DNA of 64,000 nucleotides from Dermanyssus gallinae (GCA_003439945.1 QVRM01001369.1:191501-255500), one strand, 5' to 3'. Counted from the stretch's first letter, positions 37,001-47,732 are shown. The notes: generated by a model from the sequence alone, not told the origin. Numbers and translations are program-made.

Positions 37001-38369
37001 GGCATTTGTCGCCGTATCTGTAGTCACGCTGGTGAAGCCCCTAGCTTATTTCACTGACTTAGCACTCTACGTCTTCTTTCTCTTTCCGAAAATAGACAAG
37101 AACAATTGAGAGGAGAACGTTTTGACTCACTCGAATCGCTGCTGGAAGCTATCAGGAAAACATAAACACGAGCTTTGGGTGTGCCTTAATGGATAGGCCA
37201 TAGAATCAGTGCCACTCACAGTCCCATGAGGACTTTATGAAATTTATCACCTGGGTCTCGATTGCGCTAAGTATGTGTAACCGTCATTCGAACCACTGTT
37301 TTGGGACAGAACGAAATCACAATAGTTAGAATAACAATAATAAATTTACTTTATCTATCTTTTTTGTCGGGTGATATTCCCAATTGCGAATTGTCACGGT
37401 GCTTCCGCCAACGTTCAATCTGCTTGTTATCTTGGTGTTAGGGGAGTAGCGTTTGCCCGTTGTTGTGGCTTCTAATAAATCTACCTGAAACTATGTTTAC
37501 TAGTTATGGCGTCGGTATGTGATAATTCCAGGTGGTCTTAACCTGCAATGTCTAGTACCACAGAGCGAGCTCGATCTGGACACGGTGAAGGCTATCCTAT
37601 CGGAATATAAGTTACACAATGCTGATATCGTGTTGAAGTACGATGCGACCCAGGACGACCTGATTGACGTGATTGAGGGCAACCGCATCTATATCCCCTG
37701 CATATACGTTCTCAATAAGATCGATCAAATCTCCATTGAGGAGCTTGACATTATCTACAAAGTGCCTCATTGTGTACCCATTTCGGCGCATCATCGCTGG
37801 AATTTTGACGATCTCTTGGAAAAGGCCTGGGAGTATCTACGGCTGCTTCGAATGTGAGTGCTCTAGGACATTGTTTTTTTGCCCTTCCGGTACGATACTA
37901 AAGTTGCACTCTCGACATTGTACTACAAGTATCTTTTGCACTATAGTTAGTTGAGAGAGAAAGAGTTGGTGATTTCTATGGCTATGATAATGACTAGTAT
38001 TGCTGATAACACTAGGAAGAAATCAACGTTTAAGTAAAACTTAAAATCAAATGTGCATTTTAGTTTATTATTACTACTATATTTACTTATGATTTATGTC
38101 TATCTCGATTAATGTTTTCACGCATGTGGTTTAATCGTTCTAGCTACACGAAGCCTAAAGGCCAACTTCCAGACTACGAGGCTCCCGTCATTTTAACTCG
38201 TGATCACCAGACCGTTGAAGATTTCTGTAACAAGGTTCATCGAACACTGATCAAGGAATTCAAGTGCGCGCTTGTTTGGGGCTCGAGTGTGAAACACAAC
38301 CCACAGAAAGTTGGCAAGGAGCACGTTCTCTGCGATGAAGATGTTGTTCAAATCGTCAAGCGGGTGTAA
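28611..38369 (+). CDS. DRG1: DRG1, developmentally regulated GTP-binding protein 1, six coding exons
   Basis: Six exons join in frame to 366 residues, against 367 in human DRG1, with high identity throughout. The protein is a cytosolic GTPase of the Obg/DRG family that associates with translating ribosomes and is stabilised by the partner DFRP1/ZC3H15. Visible parts: N-terminal helix-turn-helix ([18 protein letters not shown]), G1 GFPSVGKS (69-76), G2 region [12 protein letters not shown]3 DLPG (115-118), the DRG-specific insert, G4 NKID (246-249), G5 SAH (269-271) and a C-terminal TGS domain (about 290-366) ending [11 protein letters not shown]...VVQIVKRV. Splice phases are 0, 1, 0, 1 and 2. 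Intron 1 has a GC donor. Intron 4 (4.4 kb) is full of LINE pieces. AATAAA at 38411 is a likely polyadenylation signal. No defect is seen. Confidence 0.97.
29140..29183. repeat. (TA)n microsatellite
   Basis: 44 bases of TA in DRG1 intron 1. Confidence 0.95.
29677..29832 (-). mobile_element. tRNA-derived SINE, family 1, copy a
   Basis: On the minus strand it begins TCGAGCCCGGTGGCGTGGTG (A-box-like), has GCGCGGGCTCAAACCCCGCC at the B-box position, then TTGCACATTTG and TTAAATCTTGGCTG, and ends in a T run. It matches 44836-45026 and 61845-62002 over their whole length. It lies in DRG1 intron 1, antisense. Confidence 0.85.
29885..30165 (-). other. Unidentified protein-like fragment in DRG1 intron 1
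   Basis: The minus-strand frame reads [40 protein letters not shown] and then [20 protein letters not shown] before a stop. The composition is balanced and the frame is open for about 90 codons. I do not recognise it. A transposon relic is the most likely explanation, given its place in an intron and in antisense. Confidence 0.25.
30400..30548 (+). mobile_element. tRNA-derived SINE, family 2, copy c
   Basis: Starts GCAAGAGGACTTAGTGGCAA, has GTAGGTTCAAGACCTGG at the B-box position, then CACTCTTAAATTGG, GGTTTCCAATTTAGA and GGTGAATGCCGGAGTG. It matches copies a and b in endophilin B intron 3. It lies in DRG1 intron 1. Confidence 0.75.
31001..31052. repeat. (TA)n microsatellite
   Basis: 52 bases of TA in DRG1 intron 1. 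Confidence 0.95.
31285..31393 (+). CDS. DRG1: DRG1 exon 2
   Basis: Opens [20 protein letters not shown] after a TCTAG acceptor and ends in a Gly run (SGGGG) split at phase 1 before GTACGT. Encodes the helix-turn-helix region. Confidence 0.95.
31666..31838 (+). CDS. DRG1: DRG1 exon 3 (G1 and G2 motifs)
   Basis: Encodes [20 protein letters not shown], the P-loop GFPSVGKST and [11 protein letters not shown]. Acceptor TACAG, donor GTGACG, phase 0 at the end. Confidence 0.97.
32092..32185. repeat. Short direct repeat, two units of about 47 bp
   Basis: TTTTTAGTGA followed by C.CTCACGGATATCTTTATTA occurs twice in DRG1 intron 3. Confidence 0.85.
32889..33120 (+). CDS. DRG1: DRG1 exon 4 (G3 motif)
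   Basis: Encodes [32 protein letters not shown] and [20 protein letters not shown]. Acceptor TTTTGCAG, donor GTAAAT, phase 1 at the end. The very long intron 4 follows. Confidence 0.97.
33300..34033 (+). mobile_element. RLE-type LINE, C-terminal part, plus-strand copy
   Basis: Two plus-strand frames separated by a stop read [20 protein letters not shown] and later [40 protein letters not shown] and [18 protein letters not shown]. These match the RLE copies on the minus strand (34071-34591, 11877-12068). It lies in DRG1 intron 4 in sense orientation and meets the opposite copy at about 34040-34075. Confidence 0.7.
34071..36330 (-). mobile_element. RLE-type LINE, nearly full length but decayed, minus strand
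   Basis: In order on the minus strand: a C2H2 finger [16 protein letters not shown]...H (about 36130-36190); RT blocks [20 protein letters not shown] and [13 protein letters not shown] (35059-35616); a C-terminal block [18 protein letters not shown]; and EANKCRKYS...PLAFETM...[11 protein letters not shown]-terminal zinc finger, one RT and a C-terminal restriction-like endonuclease region fit the R2/NeSL/Hero style of LINE. Defects include stops, loss of the GDPLGP segment after TGLQQ, and Asp to Gly in the RPD motif. It lies in DRG1 intron 4, antisense. Confidence 0.75.
36429..36455. repeat. (TA)n microsatellite
   Basis: 27 bases of TA in DRG1 intron 4, between two LINE fragments. Confidence 0.9.
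36559..36985 (-). mobile_element. RLE-type LINE, second RT fragment
   Basis: Covers the same RT region as 35355-35590 (nucleotide identity is obvious, for example around CATCCAAGTACCAGGCATTAAGA). It keeps [17 protein letters not shown] and [11 protein letters not shown], though in different frames, so it preserves the motif that the neighbouring copy has lost. It is a separate insertion in DRG1 intron 4. Confidence 0.7.
37532..37853 (+). CDS. DRG1: DRG1 exon 5 (G4 and G5 motifs)
   Basis: Starts after TTCCAG, completing a Gly codon. Encodes [40 protein letters not shown] and [19 protein letters not shown]. Ends at phase 2 before GTGAGT. Confidence 0.97.
38144..38369 (+). CDS. DRG1: DRG1 exon 6 (TGS domain, stop)
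   Basis: Opens by completing an Ile codon, then [20 protein letters not shown], and ends VVQIVKRV with TAA at 38367-38369. Acceptor GTTCTAG. Encodes the TGS domain. Confidence 0.97.
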
Positions 38370-38410
38370 ATAAATCGGCCAACTTTTGTGGGCGATTTCT
38401 GGCTGACCGT

Positions 38411-38416
38411 AATAAA
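38411..38416 (+). promoter_or_regulatory. Likely DRG1 polyadenylation signal
   Basis: AATAAA lies 42 bases after the DRG1 stop codon, the usual arrangement for a short 3' UTR. A second AATAAA-like motif occurs near 38590. Confidence 0.6.
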
Positions 38417-38490
38417 CGCTTCTTTCCACTGGTTATTTAAGGAAACGATGGTATGATTGTTTTATTTGTAGCAATGCGAATCTCTCTCTC

Positions 38491-38494
<4 letters not shown>

Positions 38495-38546
<52 letters not shown>
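38495..38546. repeat. (CT)n then (TA)n microsatellite
   Basis: A short CT run followed by about 50 bases of TA, just after the DRG1 3' end. Confidence 0.93.
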
Positions 38547-38549
<3 letters not shown>

Positions 38550-38599
38550 GCGAGCACTGCCGAGTGTGCAAACGTATTGTAACTGATTAATAAATCATC

Positions 38600-39210
38600 A
38601 CAATATTTTCTATATATATATACTCGTTATGGCTCTTCTACAAACATTACCATAGAGAAAGCAAGTTGATTTACGTTTTCTTTGCAACTTGAATTGCGTT
38701 TTGCTTTTGACAATAGACGCACTATCATATCAACTTCCCGCTACTGCCCAGTTCTCCGGATGCCTGTTGAGATTCTGTGTATAGCTGGTTTCTGTGCAAC
38801 TACAGGAAACTATCTCATTACTAACAAGGCAATGTATAATAAGTAACAAATTCAAGCTCATAGTACTGACAAACCTCACCGGCATGGCGCAGCGAAAAAT
38901 CTTACGTAGCGACATCAGCAATGGCGGCGAGAAGCGAAGTCAAGTAACGTATATCAGAATGCGGCAGTGCTATATGCAAGGTAATAGAAATACAAGCTTC
39001 CCACCACATTATGCGCTTACCGAGCTGAGTATTTCCATGAATCTAGGCGCTAAATGCGAATGACACACATACACCGGAAATGTTGCTTACTGAAAAGGAA
39101 GATACCCCATCAAGAGGGCCTCTTTTTGCTGTTGTTGCTTACAAGCAACCTAGTTGAAGAGCAAATTATGAGTGAGTCTTCCTATGTGTACATTATATAC
39201 AATAAAATAC
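38600..39210. other. Intergenic; nothing recognised
   Basis: About 600 bases with no domain-bearing frame and no repeat match. Confidence 0.5.
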
Positions 39211-39219
39211 AAAAATCTC

Positions 39220-39720
39220 CTTTATTCAAAAAGGGGTCGAACAAGGGAAATGAATTGCTCGCATTCGCGGGCTATGCGAGCTGTTCGCCAAATAAATGAG
39301 CGGTACCTATAAATCTGATCATTGCGTATGAGATCTTTAAAAACGCGGTAGTCAACACGAAGCTGGTACTCTGCTAAATTTGGGAGTACGACTCTGTCAC
39401 GCGTCAAGTTGCTCTTTTTGAGACTCTCTTTAAAAACTTGTGCTAAATACGCTGTAGCAGACATATATCCTTGTCGTATAAAAGTGCCCACACGTGAGGA
39501 CAGTATGACTATTTTGGCACTATGAGGGCTTCATAAAGGAGCAGGTATTTGAAGGCATCTTATGTTGAGAATACCCTCAGTATAAGATTGCTCAGTCGAG
39601 CGGCAGCTTTTGCTGAATCGGATACGTGTGCGGAAACTTCATATGCCTATCGAACGTAACTCGTAGGACCTTGTAGGATGTTACCTTAGGTATAGGAAAA
39701 TATTTTAGCTGATACTTGAA
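39220..39720 (-). mobile_element. CR1/jockey-like LINE, RT C-terminal fragment
   Basis: Frames on the minus strand read KVLRVTFDRHMKF, then (shifted) SAHVSDSAKAAARLSNLILR and FKYLLLYEALIVP, then DYRVFKDLIRNDQIYRYRSF. The VTFDRHM..S.HV block followed by AR.LSNL is the region after the RT catalytic core. It is broken by frameshifts. Confidence 0.55.
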
Positions 39721-40087
39721 ATTGTAGGGAGCTGTCTTATTTCGCTGTCTTCTCTTTGTATATGTAGTTTAGTTTGATCTTGTTTGTCTAATAGACGACA
39801 AAAGAGATTATAGCCACGGGCAACTTGACAGAGCATGCGTTGCTGTATAGCTATTGACTTGAAAGTCAGGCACTTGTCGAAGGTTTTCTTTTCCACATCT
39901 CAATCTCCGCAGGTACCCCCTTGTGTCTCTTTCACCGTCTGTCTCTAAAAAGCTTGTCATGAGTGCTGGTCTATTGCCTAAAATATAGGAGGCTCAAGTA
40001 TAGTAAGCGAAATTCTACCTAGTGCTTTATGTTAGCTTGTATCTATAAAGAAGTCATGATTACACGACATGGTCACGAAAGAGACTT

Positions 40088-40114
40088 TATATATTTATAT
40101 ATATATATATATTT
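40088..40114. repeat. (TA)n microsatellite
   Basis: TA tract directly before a LINE family A end. Confidence 0.9.
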
Positions 40115-40117
40115 ATC

Positions 40118-40290
40118 GTCATCTTACTTTTCAATTCGCTATGCATGGATTTCACCATAAAATTTGTGTTCGACCCGGCCACCATGAAGCTGACGAATTA
40201 TGCACTTGTCAACGTTGCGGACATCAGTCAACATATCATTTACTTGAATGCTCCAATCCGGTTTCTGTAAACCGTCTAATATAACAAAAT
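40118..40290 (+). mobile_element. LINE family A, 3' terminal zinc region
   Basis: The plus-strand frame reads HLTFQFAMHGFHHKIC and then LCTCQRCGHQSTYHLLECSN, matching the MTTRFAVHGFHHLLC...C-x2-C...YH..EC end of the 7340-8035 copy. Only the last 55 codons are present. Confidence 0.7.
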
Positions 40291-40319
40291 ATAATACCTG
40301 CTATTTGGTCAATAAACTA

Positions 40320-40322
<3 letters not shown>

Positions 40323-40383
<61 letters not shown>
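40323..40383. repeat. (TA)n microsatellite
   Basis: About 60 bases of TA. Confidence 0.95.
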
Positions 40384-40385
<2 letters not shown>

Positions 40386-40479
40386 TGGTTGCTGCAATTA
40401 TGGTTGCAGAGTTTGCCCCGCATCAGGTTATACAGCCTGAAAATCTGTCAGGAGGGTCGGGTCGATGTGCTGACTCACG

Positions 40480-42025
40480 TACACCAGGTAGCTAAACGAC
40501 ACAACAGGTTTAATCTGCACATGTTTACATAGTTCTGCTTTCAGCAGACACGAGTTAGGTGAGGCACTGCGTTCTCGCAGTGTTTTTGAATTGACTAAAT
40601 GAATGAAGTGTCCTAATGTCGCAAGGTTCCTTGTTCCACAAGGTAGCACCTAAATTACGGAGTGCAAACCTCGATTGTGCACATGTGGCAGAGAAAACAA
40701 TAAGCAAGTGGAATGCCGAGCTTCGGGTGTTTTGGGTTCTTGCAGATTGGATACAGCCAACCAGGTTGGGATGGTGACCAAGGATATTACGCATTATTTT
40801 AAAAACTATAGTGAATTTAATTAGGTATGGTAACGGGAGCACTGAGAGTTCTTATATTGTTTTATTGTTTTTAAGACGCGCAGCCTAAGTTGAGGCAAAG
40901 CGTCCTTTTCTAAAGCAAATGAAGCGGAGTTATACGACACGCATGAGAAAGACCGTACACCTCCAGACCATATGTTAGGTGGCTCTGTACATACACGCGG
41001 TATACATACATTGCCCTGAGGCATTGACGGGAAGGATTTTGCGAGTGCGGTATATGGCGGCATCGCTACTGACAATTTTTTCCTGACATGTTTCGCATGC
41101 GTCTGGAGCGTCAGGTGTTCGTCAAGAACGATACCTAGGAACCTCGTTTCAACTAGCATATCAAGCGTACGGCCGCATGCAAAAGCTTCAAGATTGATTG
41201 TCGTTTGGCCTCTTGGAGTTTTAAAGTGAAAAATGCCTGTTTTTGACCAATTTATGTAGAGGCCGTTATTTCTGAGCCATAGTATCTCAATATACTCACG
41301 AATCATTGCCTCAACCTGTTGGGGGAGTCGCCCACGTATAGAGCCGTTGTGTCGTCAACAAATAAGGTTAGCATGTTTTGGAATATTAAAAATATTGTTA
41401 GAAAAAATATTAAATAATAGCGGACCACTGATGCTACTTTGAGTCACCTCGATTGATAGATTTTCTATATGAGAAAAGGATTGTCCAATTTGAACAACTT
41501 GCTATTCGGAGATGAATAAGCGCACCCACTTTATCATTTTTACTTGCCCGATAAGTAGATCGTTTTTTAAAAGAATGTCTAAGTTCACGGTATCAAACGC
41601 CTTTATAAGGACAACAAATACTACTTGTCTTCTGTACAGTTCGCTGCTATAGTCTTCTTTAATTGGGTCTGTTTCCGTATTTCTTCGACAAAATCCATCA
41701 CGGGTACAACCGCAGACATTTTGGATCGAAAGCTGAATTGCCTACCATGTAGGACATTATGTCCTTCAATAATGCATCTTGCATAGACTTTCTATATCGG
41801 TGCGGGAATGCTGACAGGTGTGTAGTTTTCTCGTCACAGGTGATCTCCTTTAACTGGCTGCAGGGGAAATAGCTCGGCAGGCGTCGGAAAGTTATTTGGA
41901 ATGGCGTACCTCGATGAGCAGTCGCTGTCCGGGTCACACATGCCGCGTAGTAGTGGTTGAAGATGTTAGCTAGCAAAGCTTCATCTGTGACGAGTTCCCC
42001 ATTTACAAGAAGTTTGGTGCATTTT
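40480..42025 (-). mobile_element. CR1/jockey-like LINE ORF2 fragment, minus strand
   Basis: On the minus strand it begins EKKCTKLLVNGELVTDEALL followed by ANIFNHYYAACVT, the linker before the RT that is shared with the plus-strand copy at 45520 (GKKCVKLKIDDEIVTD...ILNDYYATCVT). Later frames give NNGLYINWSKTGIFHFK, VETRFLGIVLDEHLTLQTHA and, at the end, FALRNLGATLWNKEPCDIRT, the typical C-terminus of this clade. Many frameshifts are present. Its 5' border near 42025 abuts another LINE on the same strand. Confidence 0.75.
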
Positions 42026-44390
42026 TTCTCCTGGACACCTCCACTAACCGGTCAAATTGCTTTCCAAGGACTCGGCCGGTCATTAATTCTGTCTGTAACA
42101 ATCTTGCCGGGTAATTCTGTCTGTAACAATCCAATCGGGCCACGAGATGTCGGTTGGGTTGCAGTGGTCTCTGCCAGTTATGTGTGACCATTGCTGGCGA
42201 TTTAAAGAAGCCTCCGGGAACTTCTCGAATTTTCTTTATGAAGTTTTCTCTAAACTGAATAAGAGCTGGGGTTTCTGGGAGATGGAATCTAGAAACTAGA
42301 TCTTCTACAAGCGGTTGAGTAGAAGTAATAAGGTAAACTAGATGGTTTTTTGCATTTCGTGGCAACCCAACAGCTAGCTTGAAAATCGTGGGCTTTACCT
42401 TATCTAGTTTATCTAGCTGTGATAAACTGAGATGCTCCCATATGACCTGGATGCCGTAGGCCGCCACCGAAGTAACTTTCAGGTCAAAAAGTGCTTTTAA
42501 TGTGCTTAGAGATAATTGTTGGGGCTTTTCAATTGTAGACATCGCGACTAGACTCCTGGTCCGTTCGGCGATTTGTTGTCCGAAGGTTGTGCCCTTCATC
42601 GAAAAGTTAGCCCCAAGGTAGCAGAAGGTGTTAACGAACTCCAGTACTGAGTTTCAGGCGATCGTAACAAGGAAGCGGTCCTCCAGGTCTAAACTTGATG
42701 GCTTTCGTTTTCTCGGCGTTAATCTTAAGGCCGTTGTTCTTGCATTATCCCTCCATGGTGCGTATGCTTCGCTGTAACTCCAACTTGTCACGACTGTACA
42801 TGACGATATCGTCAGCATATATAGTATGATTCCGACAGTGTCGTGCTCCTTGCAAATTATTGGCGGCAGATCGCTGAGAAGAGTAGAAAAAAGCGAAGGG
42901 CTAGGATGATCACCTTGAGCATAACCCGTAGACTGGATAACGGGCTTATGCTCACAAATCGAATCGCCAAGAATTATCGTGACTTATGAAGTTCCAGGCT
43001 TTTTTCCAGGCGGAATCCACGATCTGTTTCTTGCGGTATTATGCTGCGGTGATGAAAGAATATAGAAAAGCGTGTTGTGAGCACCGATACCGAAATCTTA
43101 TAGGCACACATTTTCTTGGCAATGCCCCTCCAGGATCGGACATTAGTAGGATCACCCTTTCCTTTTGGGATAACGTTAAGGGTGCACTCCCGCCATGCTT
43201 CTGGGACATGGCCCTCATCTAAACATCTATTGAAGATTGCAAGGAGAAGAGGCCAAATATGAAGGGTGTCCTTGAGGTGTTCGTTTAGAACAAGGTCGGG
43301 ACCGAAAGCTTTAGTCCTTTTAGCTTGGCCAATAGCCTCTAGGACCTCGCTGTAACTGACGGGTGCTTCTAGAGAAGCTACTAGAGTCTTCTCAGATTCC
43401 TCGTCAGGTTCTGCTGCAACTGGAATTTCCAGAGGCACTGTATTTGTGGAGGCAAACATGCCCTCGACATGTTGACGAAGCACATCTCCAAGAATTGTGC
43501 AACTGCGAAACACTCGAGCTGTCTGAGCGGCGAGATAGGATCGTTCCTGCGTTTCTATCACTAACCGTTGTTCCTCTTTAATGAAGAATTTTTCCTTCTT
43601 TGTGGATTTAAGAGACCGATATTTTTTGCGCAATTGTAAGTAAGCGTTCCGAGTTGACCGATCTGTCCTCGATGCTGATAGCAGACTTAGCAAATGTTGG
43701 GGAAGTTCATAACATTCCCGATCAAATTATGCGGCCGATTTCCGTTTGAAATTCTGCGATTTGCGGGCTGACTCCACTACTACCGTTGAAAGAAAGTCCA
43801 TTACATAAGATAGCGGCTTGGACTCAATCGATTGAGGATCCCACTTCGCGAGGCCCTCTAAGAGCAACTTAATATTGATTATCCTAGAGACACCTTGTCT
43901 GCTAGAAGTTGTAGCTGGCGTAGTCAAGGAGACATCAACAGAGACGGGCACGTGTTTCTTTAGACCTGTAACCGTCAGATATTCATACTTTTTAAATATC
44001 ACATCATCTTTGCAAAATAAAGTCGCAAATATGTCAATCGTCGACGTCCCGGGACGAGCTTGCAAGCTGTTGGGTGCTGGTCCACGCGAGTCTACAAAGA
44101 ATGCGGGAGTTTGCGGATCACTACATATCCAGAGACCGTACTGATGAAGAACATCGATGAGTGCAGATGTTCTTGGAGACGATACATCAAGGCGGCAATT
44201 AAGGTCGGGAGCAAGTATGAATGGTTGATTACTTGGAACTCTGGAGACGTAGAACAAAGTTTCTCTACATGGTCTTCGGTCTGCTGGACTGCTTCTACTG
44301 TTACCACTATACATTGCCACGATTATAAACTGACGCGTGTCTATGACTACAGTATCATCATCTGCTAATACCAGCCTAACATTTTAAAAA
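42026..44390 (-). mobile_element. LINE family A: endonuclease to RT, minus strand, decayed
   Basis: In order on the minus strand: endonuclease C-terminal half with FILAPDLNCRLD and TSTIDIFATLF (43727-44320); RT N-terminal region with HVPEAWRECTLNVIPKGKGD (42974-43693); RT core in broken frames with GYAQGDHPSPSLF, YADDIVMYSRDKLELQ and NGLKINAEKTKAIKFRPGG (about 42650-42960); and the C-terminal region LFDLKVTSVAAYGIQVIW (42003-42599). The reading frame is interrupted several times. It ends abruptly at about 42026, before the family's HGFHH zinc end. Confidence 0.8.
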
Positions 44391-44394
44391 TAAT

Positions 44395-44830
44395 GAGAAA
44401 CGAGTCTCACGTCTACGCTGGTGAGTCATATGCGGGTCCTCGCTTGCCCAACAACAGTGTTGTGCCTGTTAAACACCCCATCTTGTGTAAAGCAAGCTTC
44501 ATCAGTAAAAAGCACAACGGCAAAGAACACTGTATTGGCTGTTAGTTGCCGCAGAAACCAGCTACAGTTTGAATCTGCTGCCGTCGGTACGGATGTAGTC
44601 GTTTAGCTCCTGTATTCTGTGGACGGTACTGCGGCTCACTCAAACACTCACGTCTGCGAAACTTCGGTCAAGTCTCGTGAAGAGCTAGTCGCCAGTATAG
44701 CCTCCGCCGCTGAGGCTGTTCAGGCAATGCCTGGCATACTTCGAGACACGCATCGAAATCTCTGCAGGCGCTACCGAATGTCTACAGTGATTCGCGGAGG
44801 CAGCTTCGAGCAGTTACTGTAAGATTGTGC
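44395..44830 (-). mobile_element. DDE (Tc1/mariner-superfamily) transposase fragment
   Basis: Minus-strand frames read SRSTVHRI, then WFLRQLTANTVFFAVVLFTD and EACFTQDGVFNRHNTVV. The helix-turn-helix-like STVHRI and the FTDEA.FT.DGVFN.HN block around the first catalytic Asp are typical of a DDE transposase family common in arthropods. There are several frameshifts and the C-terminal half is missing. Confidence 0.65.
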
Positions 44831-44835
44831 TTCTG

Positions 44836-45026
44836 TCGAGCCCGGTGGCGTGGTGAGTGCATTCGTCTGCGCCTCGCGACCGGAGGAGACACATAGGTGC
44901 GCGGGTTCGAGCCCCACCGTTGCACATTTGTATTTATGGCGGTCCGTTTATGAAGCAATGCGAAAAGCAGTTCCATGGACGTTAAATCTTGGCTGAGAGT
45001 CAGCCCCGAAAGGATTTTTTTGTGTG
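44836..45026 (+). mobile_element. tRNA-derived SINE, family 1, copy b
   Basis: TCGAGCCCGGTGGCGTGGTG opens the tRNA-like head. CGCGGGTTCGAGCCCCACCG is an excellent B box. The body shares TTGCACATTTG, AGCAATGCGAAAAGCAG and GTTAAATCTTGGCTGA with the other copies and ends GGATTTTTTT. Confidence 0.88.
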
Positions 45027-45131
45027 TGTGCTTCTAGAACTTTGAGGAGTGATTTATCTTTTATTCGAGCACTTAATTCCCACATGCCCTCCAGTAAACC
45101 TTAAGTACTTTGCAACCACGAATCGGGTGGT

Positions 45132-45218
45132 TTCTATATTGTTACTAAAACTATCGCCATCTCTATATTGTTACTAAAACTATCGCCATCTCTGTATTGT
45201 TACTAAAACTATCGCCAT
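45132..45218. repeat. Minisatellite, three 29-bp units
   Basis: The unit CTCTATATTGTTACTAAAAC plus TATCGCCAT is repeated three times in tandem with only two base differences (45132, 45161, 45190). Confidence 0.97.
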
Positions 45219-45419
45219 GAAATGCGCATTTTCCACAATGTGTTAGTCTTGAGCGTTGTAAATTGGTTGTAGGGTTATGATTTTGAGATGTTGAAAAAGT
45301 GAAAGATAATAATAGCACTTCAACTGTTGCGAATTCTCTTTTAAATTACCATGTCGCATCTTCTAGCCGATGTTGTGCATCCTTCAGAAGAAACCGAATT
45401 TTCTCAGTCTCCACATAAG

Positions 45420-47230
45420 AGAATTGGCTGTCCTGAGATCGCAAATTGTGTGCTCATATGTCGGGCAAAAACACCAATGTCACAAATATTAGTAATTTCA
45501 CACTCACTCCGAAACAAATTTTCTCAGGAAAAAAGTGTGTCAAACTGAAGATTGACGATGAGATAGTCACAGACTGTGTACGACTTCCTAACATCCTTAA
45601 TGACTATTATGCAACTTGCGTAACGACCGACGCCAAATGCTCGGCCGCTTACAAGGTACCGATGCCGATACCTGAACTGCGCGAGCCATTTTCGCCTAGG
45701 CCGCTCCCTGTGGATCGAGTGCATTACCTGCGGAAAAGGGTCCAAATTTGCTCGGTAGGAGAAGGTCACATACCCTCCCAAGTCTTGAGACACTGTGGTG
45801 ACGTTATTGCTGACGCAGTGGCATTCATAGTTCATCTGTCGACACGCCAGGGGATCTATCCTACCCTCAAATTGTATCGCGTTGTACCACTGTTTAAAGG
45901 CGGTGACAGACTAAGCAAGGAAAATTACAGGCCGGTCAGAATCCCCCCTCCAATGTCCAAGATTTTCGAAAAGCTGTATATGAACAGTTGAACGAACACT
46001 TTGAGATGTTAAATGACCTCGTCAGTTCGGTTTTCGATCCAAAATGTCGACGACATCATGGATTTTGTTGAAGAGGTTCGCAAAGCCTAATGTTAAAAAA
46101 TACAATCGCCGGCGTATTTATAGATCTTATAAAAGCATTTGATACAGTTGATGCAAAGATTCTGATTAAGAAGTTGGCTCGATATGGAGCGGATGATATT
46201 TTTTTGTCTTGGCTGCGGTCGTTTATGTCCAATAGGAGGCAAGTCGTTCAGGTGGGCAATGCACTCTCGGATGTAAGGAATATATCTGTTGGAGTGGCTC
46301 AGGGCAGTATAGGTGGTTCACTTCTCTTTAACATCTTTATTAACGACATATTTAGCGTAACAAAACATGCAAAGTTGACCTTGTTTGCGGACGATACCAC
46401 CGTTTTATTTGTCGGGAATTCCCTAACTGAGGTAGAGGCTATGGTCCGCGAGGACCTTCAGAGGTTATCATCATGATTCAGGAGTAACGATCTCTATATG
46501 AATTGAAAGAAAACAGGTGTAATGCAATTCATTTCCCTGCGGGGTTCCGTTACGATCAATCCCCTCCGATTCCAGTGCGACGGCATAGCCCTTTCGCTTC
46601 TAAAGAAAACGAAGTTTCTAGGCGTTACGTTGGACGAGAAGCTGACCTTTGAAGCGCATGTCACACATATACGTACGAAAATATCTAGCAGCAATGCAGC
46701 TCTATACAGAGCTCGACGAATTCTTCCCCAAAATTGCCTGATGGCGATGTATTTTGCCTACGTCCATAGTCACCTGACTTACGCTGTAGAAGTGTATGGC
46801 TTAACACAGATGCGTCTTATCAAGTCGCTTCACCGACTCTAAAAACGAGCAGTGAGAACAACTCTGGACCTCTAGATGCAAGATTCAGTGCAACCGCTCT
46901 ACAAAAAAATTAGCAAAATTTATAGAATACTGTATCGTAGTTGAAATTAAGCGTATACTCCTTGGACTGCATTCAAACTTATATGGTCTGGCAACATCAG
47001 CAACACCCATATCTACAAGGGGTAACGCATCACACGCCAACTCCAACCAGTCAAAGCTATCAATCAGAAACATTGGGGCTTCCTACTGGAACAAAGTACC
47101 GGCCTCCGTTAGACAGACAAAATCCCAGCTCAAATTCAAATGCGATCTCAAAGAGCATTATCTTGAAACTTTGGTATCTGGTTAAAAGTGATATAAAAAT
47201 ACAACTATGTTGCAATATATTGTAAATAGG
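45420..47230 (+). mobile_element. CR1/jockey-like LINE ORF2, plus strand, decayed
   Basis: Linker GKKCVKLKIDDEIVTD and ILNDYYATCVT, then RT blocks LYRVVPLFKGGDRLSKENYR, PMSKIFEKL, GVFIDLIKAFDTVDAKILIK, VAQGSIGGSLLFNIFINDIF, LTLFADDTTVLF and TKFLGVTLDEKLTFEAHVTH, and a C-terminus with KLSIRNIGASYWNKVPASVR. The catalytic FADD box is kept, but PQGS is AQGS, and stops and frameshifts occur (for example after 45990 and at 46474). It is the sister copy of 40480-42025. Confidence 0.82.
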
Positions 47231-47732
47231 TGAAAATGGCATATATAAATTATACATTGTTATTTCATAAAAGGGGCTTTAAACAAGCTATGTGCTTCAT
47301 GGAGCTTGCAATTAATGTGTGCAATTATCTTACAAGAAATGTCAATAAACAAACAGTTGAACAGTTTATATAGCAGATGGCCAAATAGGTACAGATAAGC
47401 CTAATTAATTTCAGCCTATTTCGTTGTCGAGCGCAGCTTTTCATGAAGGCATCCATTTAAACTATGAATGACTTATGTGATAATATAACATATACATACA
47501 TCCTTTCACCCGTTTATATTATATTAATAAATATACTTTCACGTAAGTATCTGAAGGGAGTAAATATACCTCATATTACTGAGACACCAAGTTGTGTTCA
47601 TTTAGTGCATATATAGATACGCAGACGTGAGCTACACTATAAATAAAACAGCAGATGTTAAAAAATTGTCGCCACTGACTGACACGAATTAATCGGTCAG
47701 GATAACCCGCTTATCTTATATTAGGATAACGT

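Noticed and set aside
44836..44925. A functional tRNA gene
   Set aside because: A and B boxes are present, but the sequence continues into a shared body of about 80 bases and two other copies exist, so it is a SINE.
45132..45218. CRISPR-like array
   Set aside because: The units are directly adjacent with no spacers and the genome is animal. It is a minisatellite.
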